Source: Vanessa cardui (Eukaryota > Arthropoda > Insecta > Lepidoptera > Nymphalidae). Taken from it: a stretch of 64,000 nucleotides of DNA. Below are positions 24,801 to 33,704 of the stretch, piece after piece; the stretch's first letter is position 1, and each line of letters begins with the position of its first letter. The translations under genes were made by a program, and so were the position numbers. The stretch covers positions 4,481,501 to 4,545,500 of the forward strand of contig NC_061135.1 of NCBI RefSeq assembly GCF_905220365.1, written 5' to 3'. Below the pieces are notes generated by a model. That model did no database searches, was not told the DNA's origin, and was given only the letters and a program-made list of their open reading frames with translations.

Positions 24801-27800
24801 CATTCCTTACTCTATCCATTCGCGTCACCACACATTCCTCTCAGCACTCTCATCTCCGCACCATGCAACTGTCTCTCAGTCATCCCTATTGTAGCCAAAC
24901 ACTCTGATCCATATAGAACAGAAATGAAATGTTAAATAAATCTCAAATAGTATAAATTACCGGTGAGAAAATATTCTTGTTGTGTAATTTCGCTAATAAA
25001 TGATTAATTTTCGTGGCACATAGGTTCGCAAAGGCCGTATGTATTAAACGTTTTAAAAACCAAAAAGTTAATTATCTACAAAATGATTTGGAAACGTTGC
25101 TACGCTGTCTTTTACGTCGTTCATTCACAAATGCTATTCTACAAAAACAAACTACTACAACAGCCTGTAAATTCCCACTGCTGGGCTAAAGGCCTCCTCT
25201 CCCTTTGAGGAGAAGGTTTGGAACATATTCCACGACGCTGTTCCAATGCGGGTTGGTGGTATACACATGTGGCACAATTTCTATGAAATTTGTCATATGC
25301 AGGTTTCCTCACGATGTTTTCCTTCACCGCTGAGCCCGAGATGAATTATAAAGACAAATTAAGCACATGAATCAGCGGTGCTTGCCTGGGTTTGAACCCG
25401 CAATCATCGGTTAAGATGCACGCGTTCTAACCACTGGGTCATCTCGACTCTCATAATCGAATCTCGAATCTCATAAACATCTCAAATAGTATAAATTACC
25501 GGTGAGAAAACATTCGTGTCGTGTAATTTCACTAACAAATGATTAATTTTCGTGCCATAGTCGTGGGTCGCAAAAGTAATGCCATGTATTAAAAGTAAAA
25601 ACAAAAAAGTTTATTTACAAAATTTCTTGGTGGTAGGGCTTTGTGCAAGCCCGTCTGGGTAGGTACCACCCACTCATCAGTTATTCTACCGCCAAATAAC
25701 AGTACTCAGTATTGTTGTGTTCCGGTCTGAAGGGTGAGTGCGCCAGTGTAACTACAGGCACAAGGGACATAACATCTTAGTTCACAAGGTTGGTGGCGCA
25801 TTGACGATGTAAGGAATAGTTAATGTTTCTTACAGCGTCATTGTCGATGGGTGATGGTGAGCACTTACCACCAGGTGGCCCATCTGCTCGTCCACTAACC
25901 TATACCATAAAAAAAAAAATGATGTGGAAACGTTGCTACGCTGTCTTTTACGTCGTTCATTCACAAATGATATTCATCTAACAAGATTGTTTTCAATGCA
26001 CACTGATTAAATGTCTGCTGTCTGCAGGAGGCAGGCTTTCCCGCGGGAGTGGTGAATGTGGTGCCGGGCTACGGGGACGCCGGCGCCGCCATCGTCGACC
26101 ACCCCGACGTCGACAAAGTCGCCTTCACCGGTAAGTCGCAGTCTGATTTTCCATAACACAAATACTTACATTGGGATCAGAGTAATGTATGTGATGTTGT
26201 CCAATATTATTAAAAAAAAAAAAAATCACATAGATTAGTTTTCTCCCAATGTATTTAGTTAAAGCAACTTGTGTAATGATAAGTGAGAGGTGACGACGGT
26301 ACCACGTACACCCAAGACAACATAGGATACTAATAAACATTTTCTATATCGACTCGGCCGGATCGAACCTGGGACCACGCAGTGGCGTACCCATGAAAAC
26401 TGGTGTACACTACTCGATCACGGAGGTCAAGGTAGAATGCCGTTAAAATGTTATCCATTATGTAAAAACTCTAGTTTACTAAACAGGAATACTTCAAACG
26501 GGATCAGTAAATAAGATTCCATGTGATTGTTATTGGTTGTGGGGTCGACGGAGGTGGGCAAGCTGATCCCTAAACAGGAATACTTCAGACGTGATCAGTA
26601 ATTAAGATTCCATGTGATGGTTATTGGTTGTAGGCTCGACGGAGGTGGGCAAGCTGATCCAGCGCGGCGCGGCGGGCTCCGTGAAGCGCATCACGCTGGA
26701 GCTGGGCGGGAAGTCGCCCAACATCGTGCTGGCCGACGCCGACCTGCCCTACGCCGTGGAACAGTCGCACATGGCGCTCTTCTACAACATGGGCCAGTGC
26801 TGTTGCGCCGGTCCGACATGCTTTCAGCTTTCTAACTCTAATTCCAAATTTTATGTCCAAAATGACGAGCAAATCTTGTTTCCCTAGCCATGATATCGAG
26901 AATCATCATCATCATCATCAACAGCCTATTTTTGTCCACTGTTGGACATAGGCCTCTCCCAGTGCACGCCACTGTGGTCTTTCTCCGGCTACTCGCATCC
27001 AGCTCCTGCCTGCCGCCTTGCGTATATCGTCACTCCACCGTGCCTGAGGACGTCCTACACTACGTTTGCCGAGACGCGGTCTCCACTCTAGAACACGTTT
27101 TCCCCAACGGTTGTCGGTTCTACGACAAATATGACCAGCCCACTGCCACTTCAGCTTACTAATCCGGTGGGCTATGTCGATGACTTTGGTTCTTTGACGG
27201 ATAACCTCATTTCTGATGCGATCCCTCAAAGAAACGCCGAGCATAGCCCTTTCCATAGCACGCTGAGCGACTTTAAGTTGGTGGACCAGCCTTGTCGTGA
27301 GTGTCCACGTTTCGGCTCCGTATGTCATGACGGGTAGGACGCACTGATTGAAGACTTTCGTCTTAAGGCACTGTGGGATCGACGATGTTAGGATTCGACG
27401 TAACTTCCCAAACGCTGCCCAACCCAGCTGAATTCTTCTATTCACCTCGTCCTCAAGGTTGTTTCTACCTAATCGCAGAGTCTGCCCGAGGTAGACATAT
27501 TTTTGAACAACTTCGAGAACGGTACCGTGTATCGTAGTCGGTTCCGGTAGAACATGTTCATTGAACATGACCTTGGTTTTATCCAAGTTCATCCGTAGGC
27601 CGATACGCATAGAAGAATCAGCCAGCTCGTTCAGCATTTGTTGTAGGTCCTGCAGCGTTTCTGCCACGATGACGATGTCGTCTGCGAATCTCAAGTGAGA
27701 GATGTATTCGCCATTGATGTTAATGCCACGTCCTTTCCAGTTCAGCGTCTTGAACATATCCTCCATTGCATTAGTGAACAATTTGGGGGAAATAACGTCC

Positions 27801-30800
27801 CCTTGTCTCACTCCTCGATGCAATGGTATGGGATTTGTTTGCTGATTTTGTACTCGGACGGACATGGTGGCAGCTTCGTAGAGACATCTCATCACTTGGA
27901 TGTATCGCCAATCAACTTGGCAACGCTGCAGGGACTCCAGAACAGCCCAGATTTCAACCGAGTCAAAGGCCTTCTCATAGTCCACGAATGCAAGACACAG
28001 GGGCCGATTATACTCATGGGACTTCTGTATAATCTGCCGCACTGTATGGATGTGGTCTATGGTGCCGTATCCGGTCCGAAACCCGGCCTGCTCCGGGGGT
28101 TGGAATTCGTCGAATCTTCGCGCAAGACGGTTCGTGATCACTCTTGAAAACAGCTTATAGACATGGCTCAGTAGGGATATGGGACGATAGTTCTTCAGCA
28201 GGGTTTTGTCTCCCTTTTTGAAGAACAGGACGACCACACTCCTACTCCACGCCTCCGGAGTTCTCCCTTCGAAGAGGACAGAGTTAAAAAGCGTCTGAAG
28301 TTCCCTAAGTACCGGTTTACCTCCCGCTTTTAATAGCTCTGTGGTAACGCCGTCCTCTCCAGGGGCTTTTCCATTTTTAAGCTGTCCAAGAGCAGTCTCG
28401 ATTTCGCCAATACTGACTTCAGGCAGGTCTTCGGAGAAATGGCGTGTTAATGTAGCTCTAGGATCCTCATTTTCGGGATCAGGTCGAGATGCATGCGATG
28501 CGTATAATCGGCCGTAGAAGTCCTCTACTTCCGAAAGTACTGCCGGCTTAGAAGAAACGACTTCTCCACTTGCTGTGGTCAACTTCGTCAGGTGGCTCCT
28601 TCCAAGAGATTGTACGAACACCTTAGACCCCCGATTCTGCTCAATAGCTCTTTTTATTGCAAGAGTATTGGAGCACCGGAGGTCGTGTCGTACGCGCCTG
28701 CTGATCTCTTGGTTTAATTGCCGTTTCTCTGACGAAGTGACAGGTGGGTTTTCACGTCGTTTCTTCATGAGCCCCAAAGTCTCTTCCGAAAGGTTCGACT
28801 TCCTGCCCTTACGCTGCATGCCACAATATCTCGTGCCTTCTTCCCTGAGAATTCGAACTACATTTTCGAGGTTCTGGTTTACGTCCGTTGTGGTTTCCAC
28901 GGCAGCGAATCGGTTCTCCAGGATTGACTGGAATGTTTCAGATCCCGCAATGGTTTGGAGCAGCTTTGGTCGGAGCGTGGACTTCATCAGACGGGCGCGC
29001 TCGGCCTTAAAATTGATATTCAGAGAGCCTCGGAGGAGTCGGTGATCACTACCGGTATTGAACCTGTTAATCACTGAGACGTCTCTGAATATATGCCTCT
29101 TGTCCGTCATTATGAAGTCGATCTCGTTTTTCGTCATAGTGTCGGGGCTTTGCCACGTCCACTTCCTTTGCGGCTGCTTCTTGAAGAAGGAGTTCATCAA
29201 GAAGAGCCCCTCCCGTTCGAGGAAGTTGACAAGCATTTGCCCCCTATGATTCCTGCTTCCAAGTCCATGGGGTCCTACTACCGATTCGCTGCAGTTCTGT
29301 ACTCCCACTTTAGCGTTGAAGTCCCCCATGACAACGTTGTAGTGGGTTTTCGTGGTGAAGTGGAGGGCCCTCGATATGTCATCGAATAATTCTTCCACTT
29401 CATCGTCCGAGTGTGTCGAGGTCGGTGCGTACGCTTGCACCACCTTGAGGCTGTACCTCTCGGTGAGCTTTATAATGAGGTACGCTACCCTGTTCGACAC
29501 ACTGGAGATTTCCACCACGTTGTCAACTAGGGACTTATTTACCAGAAACCCAACGCCACCTTGGGATTGTTGGTCACCCTCTCGGAAGTACATTAGGTGG
29601 CCTGATTCGAGGGTTACGGTGTCCTCTCCCTCTCTACGGACTTCACATAGCCCTAATATGTGCCACCTAATTTTCCCAAGTTCTACCTCAAGTTGCGCTA
29701 GATGCGAGTCAAGCCGTAGCGTGCGTCCGTTGTACGTCGCAAGGGTCAGTCGGTTGTGGTGGCCTCCCGTAGCCCGGTGATTCTTAGCACCCCCCGTCCC
29801 GCCGTTACCATCGTCGCCACCATGACGAGGAATAGCGGGGCTGCCGGGAACTGGGGGCCGTGGCTTGCGTGTGTGCTGTATGTGGAGGTTGTGCCCATAA
29901 TCGCCACGCTGGGCAGGCGGGTTGGCGATCGCAGGGCGTAGCTTCTCGCACCGGTGACGCTGCTGCCCGTCACCGGCCTGTGGTATTTAGCTACGCCTAT
30001 TATGTTGATGGTTATACCGCCATCAGTCGGTCGCCAGAGCCTCGTTTGCTGGTCGGCAGGATGCACCACGGGCAGGTGAGGTTGGCTTGGGGCACTAAGG
30101 TGTAGTTTGCGCCCCCTTACATCCCATAGATATCCCATAGATATCGAGAATATAGCATATGATCTAAATATTTCAATTGCATATTTTTCATATACAAGTC
30201 TATATTATTATAGCCAGTGAAACTACAGGCACATGGGATACAATATCTTAGATCCCGAGTGATTTATTAGCGATGTAGGGAATGGTTAAAATTTCTTACA
30301 GTGCCAACCTCTGAACGGTGCTAACTCAATTTATCATCAGGTGATATCATCAATTTTTGCGACTGAGTATAACAAAAACTTTTTCATTAACCGATCGGCT
30401 CAGTACTTACATAACATTCACTTGCTACAACATTACGAATACATTAGTAACGGCCCTATAATAATGTAATATATCACAGAGGGTTGAGTTCTGATTGCGT
30501 GTGTGTGTGTGCGTGCGCAGGCTCGCGCACGTTCGTGCAGGACTCCATCTACGACGAGTTCGTGGCGCAAGCCGCCGCGCGCGCTTCTCGCCGCGTCGTG
30601 GGCGACCCCTTCCGCCCCGACACCGAGCAGGGACCGCAGGTAACAACCACCCCCCCCACCCCCGCGCACTGTAGCCTCTGACGTGATACCTTCCCTTGTT
30701 GTAAGTCAATTCTGGGGAATATCTCTCGGAAAGTGTAGTACAGTGTACTGAGTGTAAGTACTGTACAAAAATTATCTTTTAAAAAATATATGCGGTCATT

Positions 30801-32827
30801 CAGCCTTAAAATCAGTATTGATCGAAGAGAATATAAAATTCCCACGAAGGAGTATTCTGCGGTTTGTGCCTTAGGCTGCGACTGTGGCTTGATACCTACA
30901 GCCGAGCATGCCACGACGCTTTTTTTTTTTTTTATTACGCTGGAAAAACGCTTTACGCGCTTCCCCCACGTGATGGAAAGTGGGGGGGTGTGTGGGACTC
31001 CTCGGAGCCGTGAACGCCGAGTGCGCCCAAGCACAACGGTTTTACCCAGTAAAAAACCAGCGGTACCCTCTCCGTCTTTCGGCGGACGCCACGGGATCGC
31101 TTACGCATGCTACCGTGAGAGCATGCCACGCACGCTATAGCTAGGGTAACGTTTCCTCGTCCAGATCGACGGTGAGCAACAGGAAAAGATCCTGCAGCTG
31201 ATCTCCAGCGGCCAGCAGCAGGGTGCCCGCCTGATGTGCGGGGGCAAGCGCGCCAGCGACGCCGGTTACTTCGTGCAACCCACCGTGTTCGCCGACGTGC
31301 AGGATCACATGGACATCGCACGCACTGAGGTGATCGCTGCGACTCCACGCATTACATATACACATACAATAAGCGAGTCGAGGCCCAGTGGCCCAGTGGT
31401 TAGAACGCGTGCATCTTAACCGATGATTGCGGGCTCAAACCAAGGCAAGCACCGATGATTCATGTGCTTAATTTGTCTTTATAATTCTTCTCGTGCTCAG
31501 CGGTGAAGGAAAACATCGTGAGGACAAATTTCATAGAAATTCTGCCACATGTGTATTCCACCAACCCGCATTGGAACAGCGTGGTGGAATATGTTCCAAA
31601 CCTTCTCCTCAAAGGGAGAGGAGGCCTTTAGCCCAGCAGTGGGAATTTACAGGCTGTTATTGTACTCAATAAGCTGAAATTTTCAAGTTAAATATACGGT
31701 CTGATATCCGGCTAAGAATCAGTGATATACATTTTGGCATTTTTCGGTTAATAACTATGGATACTCAAAAATCTTCAATAAAGGATGGGTCAACACTCCT
31801 TTCTCAGTACAGAATAACTTTATAGGAAATTTATTTTGATCCTAATATTTGTAATTCCTAAATTTAATCTAATAATAGATTCTTCATGTTATGTTTTTGC
31901 TTACATTTTTGAAGTAACTTTTTTTACAACTTAAAATCTTAGAGGAATATCGTTTGCAAGTAAACGTATTTATTATTTCAACAGATCTTCGGCCCCGTCC
32001 AGCAGATACTTAAATTTTCACAACTGGACGAAGTTTTAGAACGTGCTAACAACAGTGAATATGGTCTGGCCGCGGCGGTATTTACCCAAGACATCGACAA
32101 GGCTAACTATCTCATTCAGGTGAATAATATTTGAGCAGAATATTAAAATAAAATGGTATTAATTTAAGAATAACGAAATGGCTAAGTGTTATGTAATATT
32201 TCTACTGGCAAGACACAAGATAAAGGTAGTGTGTATAATTATTAAATATGCCTATTTTAATATATGATATATGGTACAATACGATATTTGAATTCAAATA
32301 AAAAGTTGAAAACAATTGAATAATTTATATAAAAATATGCATTAAGATAGATAAGCAATAAACTCTGTTTTCATCATCACAGTCAGCATTAGATTGTTAA
32401 AGGAACAATCATATAAGCCTGTTATTGTTGAAGCCTTATAAAGTACTTGTTGTTGCACGCAGTTTTGTTTGCGTTTTGTTGTTGGTCGTCAAGTGTTATT
32501 GAAAATTGCCTATAGACAGGAAGGACTCTTTGAAATTAAAGTTTGCTACATACCAAATTCCTTTAAATGTTTGCATTAGTTTAGTATTGAGAGAGTAAAT
32601 CCAAGTTCTAAGAAATTCTAAGTAGAGTTCTAAATTTTACTATTCATGGATTCCAGGGCTTACGCGCGGGAACAGTCTGGGTGAACGATTATAACGTTTT
32701 TGGAAACCAAGTACCCTTCGGCGGCTACAAGCAATCTGGTATCGGACGCGAAAATGGACCCTACGGCATCAACAACTACACAGAAGTCAAGGCGGTAGTC
32801 GTCAAACTAACCGAAAAGAATTCATAA
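12854..32827 (+). CDS. Aldh: Mitochondrial aldehyde dehydrogenase (ALDH2/ALDH1 type)
   Basis: This NAD-dependent enzyme oxidises aldehydes such as acetaldehyde and lipid-derived aldehydes to acids. Exons are 12854-12955, 19772-19920, 22433-22529, 23367-23535, 23970-24118, 26028-26130, 26634-26810, 30521-30639, 31165-31329, 31985-32119 and 32657-32827. They join in frame to 511 residues (ALDH2 has about 517). The first exon is a basic, Ser/Ala-rich leader typical of mitochondrial import. Motifs: IIPWNFPLLMAAWKLGPALA and VLKPAEQTP (NAD binding), ELGGKSPNIV with the general base Glu at about 279, GQCCCAG with the nucleophile Cys at about 313 (34 residues later, as in ALDH2), and FGPVQQI, GYKQSGIGRENG near the end. 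Introns hold SINEs, Helitrons and a full-length RTE. Two exon starts have duplicated acceptors, and the exon 7 donor (GTCCGA) is weak. Confidence 0.95.
12956..15446. other. First part of ALDH intron 1
   Basis: AT-rich intron sequence with no supported gene. A candidate MITE-like segment lies near 15058-15185, where GAGATTACAAT on the left and GTAATCTCACGG on the right are roughly inverted. I am not sure of its limits. Confidence 0.35.
15447..15694 (+). mobile_element. tRNA-derived SINE (family 1), 5'-truncated
   Basis: It shares the body of the SINE at 24246-24540: TTTATAATTCATCTC, AAGGAAAACATCGTGAGGA, GCGTGGTGGAATAT and AGCCCAGCAGTGGGAATTTT. The tRNA-like head is missing. A short CAATACAA-rich insertion (about 15585-15625) separates two parts. 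Confidence 0.75.
15700..15905 (-). mobile_element. Helitron-like relic
   Basis: It begins with ACTAGCGATCCGGGTGC, the reverse of a CTAGT Helitron 3' end, and shares the AAAGCGACTTTGTTTTA-type block with the element at 60011. It is decayed and has no coding potential. Confidence 0.45.
15906..19126. other. Middle of ALDH intron 1
   Basis: AT-rich intron with no supported gene. A possible Helitron-like relic lies near 18652-18836: it starts with TACTAATTTTAATGCGAAAG and ends GCGACAATTAGT. Short reading frames here have no recognisable family. Confidence 0.35.
19127..19398 (-). mobile_element. Lepidopteran SINE-like repeat (family 2)
   Basis: On the plus strand it starts TTGATGGTAGGGCTTTGTGC and ends near CCAACCTGTACCAT. 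The same sequence recurs at 25626, 38609, 56589 and 60286 and in fragments at 30212 and 49808. It ends in A-runs in its sense direction, as a retroposon would. Confidence 0.75.
19455..19729 (+). mobile_element. Non-autonomous Helitron-like element
   Basis: It shares TAATAAAATTGG...GTAATATTAAAATAGC, the GTCTGTTTGTCTGTCTG microsatellite and GAACGGCTGGACCGATTTTG with the copy at 59491. It ends GGGCACGGCTAG before T (CTRR-T). It stops 42 bases before ALDH exon 2. Confidence 0.65.
19921..22432. other. ALDH intron 2
   Basis: AT-rich intron. A G+C-richer transposon fragment lies at about 21055-21270. Nothing else is recognisable. Confidence 0.4.
21055..21270. repeat. Transposon 3' fragment
   Basis: The segment contains GTTCGGATTAATCCCGGCTG and ends GTGAGCCTCCTGCTCGTTTG, blocks I associate with repeated elements of Lepidoptera. 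The base composition differs from the AT-rich intron around it. No family name is claimed. Confidence 0.45.
23689..23786 (+). mobile_element. Internal fragment of the RTE element
   Basis: About 98 bases match, nearly base for base, the 5' coding part of the RTE copies (compare 44916-45015 reversed): GGGCAATATCCTCTATATGC and TCCTCGTCATGGTGGCG. It is in sense orientation on the plus strand, in ALDH intron 4. It has neither the 5' nor the 3' end of the element. Confidence 0.85.
23846..23981 (+). repeat. 52-bp tandem repeat (3 copies) spanning the exon 5 acceptor
   Basis: Three copies of a unit with TTTATTTCAG followed by GTGTGTGCGGTC place acceptor AGs at 23864-65, 23916-17 and 23968-69, exactly 52 bases apart. 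Only the third leads in frame into exon 5 (GVCGQIIPWNFP). The first two copies carry CCAATTGATTTCAG after the copied exon start. 52 is not a multiple of 3, so use of an upstream AG shifts the frame. Confidence 0.9.
24205..24905 (-). mobile_element. Decayed RTE-like retrotransposon, C-terminal end, split by a SINE
   Basis: On the minus strand 24831-24568 encodes RLSWYGHVMRRNEEHIVR and GRGRPRKRWMDCVKDD, the typical C-terminus of arthropod RTE-type elements. The 3' flank (24205-24245, CCAATTTTATTTGGGGTCGG) is separated from it by a family-1 SINE. Only the last part of the element is present; the reverse transcriptase core is absent. Confidence 0.7.
24246..24540 (+). mobile_element. Complete tRNA-derived SINE (family 1)
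   Basis: The 12-bp duplication GCAGCATGCCTT flanks it (24234-24245 and 24541-24552). The head resembles a tRNA with an A box (TGGCCCAGTGGTTAGAACG) and B box (GGGTTCAAACC), so RNA polymerase III promotion is expected. The body includes AAGGAAAACATCGTGAGGAA and the tail ends CAGGCTGTTGTT. This copy defines the limits of the family. Confidence 0.88.
24940..25140. repeat. Tandem duplication, copy A, in ALDH intron 5
   Basis: ATCTCAAATAGTATAAATTA through CGTCGTTCATTCACAAATG recurs at 25479-25975. Copy A has no insertion. Confidence 0.8.
25158..25450 (-). mobile_element. tRNA-derived SINE (family 1), near full length
   Basis: Reverse-orientation copy from CAACAGCCTGTAAATTCCC to the tRNA-like head ending CTCGACTC. 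It lies exactly between the two copies of the intron 5 duplication. The A box has a substitution (GACCCAGTGG). I see no clear target-site duplication. Confidence 0.85.
25479..25975. repeat. Tandem duplication, copy B, interrupted by a family-2 SINE
   Basis: Same sequence as 24940-25140, but split at ACAAAAT by the family-2 repeat at 25626-25919. The SINE is absent from copy A, so it arrived after the duplication. Confidence 0.78.
25626..25919 (-). mobile_element. SINE-like repeat (family 2), near full length
   Basis: It reads CTTGGTGGTAGGGCTTTGTG to CTATACCATAAAAAAAAAA on the plus strand, with CCCGTCTGGGTAGGTACCAC and CAGGCACAAGGGACATAAC inside. It is inserted in copy B of the intron 5 duplication. 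Confidence 0.8.
26142..26430. mobile_element. Two tRNA-like SINE (family 3) pieces in inverted orientation
   Basis: The minus-strand piece at about 26223-26430 has a tRNA-like head: GTGGTCCCAGGTTCGATCC-type B box and an A box near ATCGAGTAGTGTACACCAG. A second tail piece at 26142-26210 lies in the opposite orientation, separated by an A-run. Both match the single intact copy at 45640-45857. The pair starts 12 bases after ALDH exon 6. Confidence 0.7.
26481..26662 (+). repeat. 91-bp tandem duplication spanning the exon 7 acceptor
   Basis: AAACAGGAATACTTCA starts both copies (26481 and 26572) and both run into GTCGACGGAGGTGGGCAAGC or GCTCGACGGAGGTGGGCAAG, the start of ALDH exon 7. In copy 1 the acceptor is GTGGGG; in copy 2 it is GTAGGC. 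Only copy 2 keeps AG and is followed by the full exon. Confidence 0.9.
26904..30125 (-). mobile_element. RTE-clade non-LTR retrotransposon, full length, copy 1
   Basis: The element is read on the minus strand and lies in ALDH intron 7, antisense to the gene. Its 5' end is GGGATGTAAGGGGGCGCAAA and its 3' end is a GAT microsatellite, the short 3' tail usual for RTE elements. GATATCGAGAAT occurs on both sides (26892-26903 and 30140-30151), a probable 12-bp target-site duplication, with an extra ATAGATATCCC next to the 5' end. It is about 3.2 kb, close in sequence to the copy at 42018-45237. Confidence 0.88.
26918..29593 (-). pseudogene. RTE endonuclease/reverse transcriptase frame, broken near its 5' end
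   Basis: This frame keeps most of the apurinic-like endonuclease (GDFNAKVG, SDHRLLRG), the reverse transcriptase (YRPISLLSHVYKLFSRVI, FVDYEKAFDSVE, GVRQGDVISPKLF, RFADDIVIVAE) and the C-terminal WAGHICRRTDNRWGKRVLEW block. Compared with the intact copy, one base is missing near 29872 (GGGCACAACCTCC against GGGCAATATCCTCT), which puts the N-terminal leader out of frame. The large remaining frame may still be translatable from an internal ATG. Plus-strand frames across it are shadows. Confidence 0.85.
30212..30350 (-). repeat. Family-2 SINE fragment
   Basis: GCCAGTGAAACTACAGGCAC and ATTTCTTACAGTGCCAA match the middle of family 2 with many changes. An old fragment. Confidence 0.6.
30916..31118 (-). 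mobile_element. 5'-truncated poly(A) retroposon
   Basis: A G+C-rich segment begins on the plus strand with a long T run (a poly(A) tail in antisense) and is flanked by the 12-bp repeat GAGCATGCCACG (30904-30915 and 31119-31130). This is the structure of a truncated non-LTR insertion. The source family was not identified. It ends about 35 bases before ALDH exon 9. Confidence 0.8.
31375..31666 (+). mobile_element. tRNA-derived SINE (family 1), full length
   Basis: Head GAGTCGAGGCCCAGTGGCCC through tail CAGGCTGTTATTGTACT. CAATAAGC occurs on both sides (31367-31374 and 31667-31674), a likely 8-bp target-site duplication. The head has a small internal repeat (CCCAGTGGCCCAGTGG), and AACCTGCATGT is missing after GTGAGGA. 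Confidence 0.82.
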
Positions 32828-33050
32828 AATACTCAAAGTATATTTAGTTAAGGAAATGCCTTGAAGTGATAGCATTGTATCGAAAATAGCATTTGTATTG
32901 AGTAAGAATATTGAATTTTCGTTTTAAATGAGCACAAGTCTTCCTGCCGTGTTTAAGTAAGATTATCAGAGACTGTTTAACAATAGTGAAACTATTGCCA
33001 TTTATAATTCTTGACTTTAGTCATGAATAATGTATATATTTATATGAAAA

Positions 33051-33060
33051 AATAAATAAA
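33051..33060 (+). terminator. Poly(A) signals of the ALDH gene
   Basis: Overlapping AATAAATAAA lies 224 bases after the ALDH stop codon. Confidence 0.6.
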
Positions 33061-33082
33061 ACATATTTCCTAATAACAAGAC

Positions 33083-33088
33083 TTTATT
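33083..33088 (-). terminator. Candidate poly(A) signal of the TEX14-like gene
   Basis: TTTATT on the plus strand is AATAAA on the minus strand, 617 bases past the TEX14-like stop. Cleavage 10-25 bases further would fall inside the end of the ALDH transcript. Confidence 0.4.
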
Positions 33089-33704
33089 TTTAACAATTAC
33101 ATCTAAAATCAATCTAAACGCTTTTTAAATAATCTCTAAATCACCAAAATACTATTAAAACTGCACTTAGAAAATTATTAGAAGACGGCAAGGTATGCAG
33201 CCTTATATCCTTTGGTCCATGCAGACTTTTAAAAAAGAATGTGTTAAATGTATGATAAAATTAAATTAACAGTGAAAATATAAATGATAAATAAAACTGT
33301 GAAAAACTATTCTAAAATCACAACAGTGGAATGTTTTGGTGCTACTTAATCTAAAATCACATAGCCTTTCACGATATAAAATTAAAAAAAAATGATTATC
33401 TTAAACGAAAACCTATTAAAACGTTAAATATCTTTGGGTTTTCTAAATGCGAACGATCTTGGACGGGTTCGAGTTTATATGGCGTGTGATTTGATTCGAA
33501 TCATACATGAGAGCAATTTATCAAAAAATTTGTACTCGTCGGTGGAAGACCTGCCACAATATTAGCATATAATCTTTTCAATAACAATTATAAAATATAT
33601 TAGACATAGAATTAACGTTGTTCATTTTTCTCTGATACAGCCTAAATATAGAATTTGTATTTTGATTTTATATTATAACGGTGAAATAATTCCGGACATC
33701 GGAA

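Noticed and set aside
24428..24907. Plus-strand frame of 159 codons
   Set aside because: It overlaps a SINE and runs antisense to the RTE-type C-terminus, which has clear family motifs.
27695..29389. Several plus-strand frames of 60-156 codons, repeated at 42809-44894
   Set aside because: They are antisense shadows of the RTE reverse transcriptase, and they recur in both copies for that reason.
30790..31348. G+C-rich frames on both strands near ALDH exons 8 and 9
   Set aside because: They cross intron, retroposon and exon and have no family pattern.
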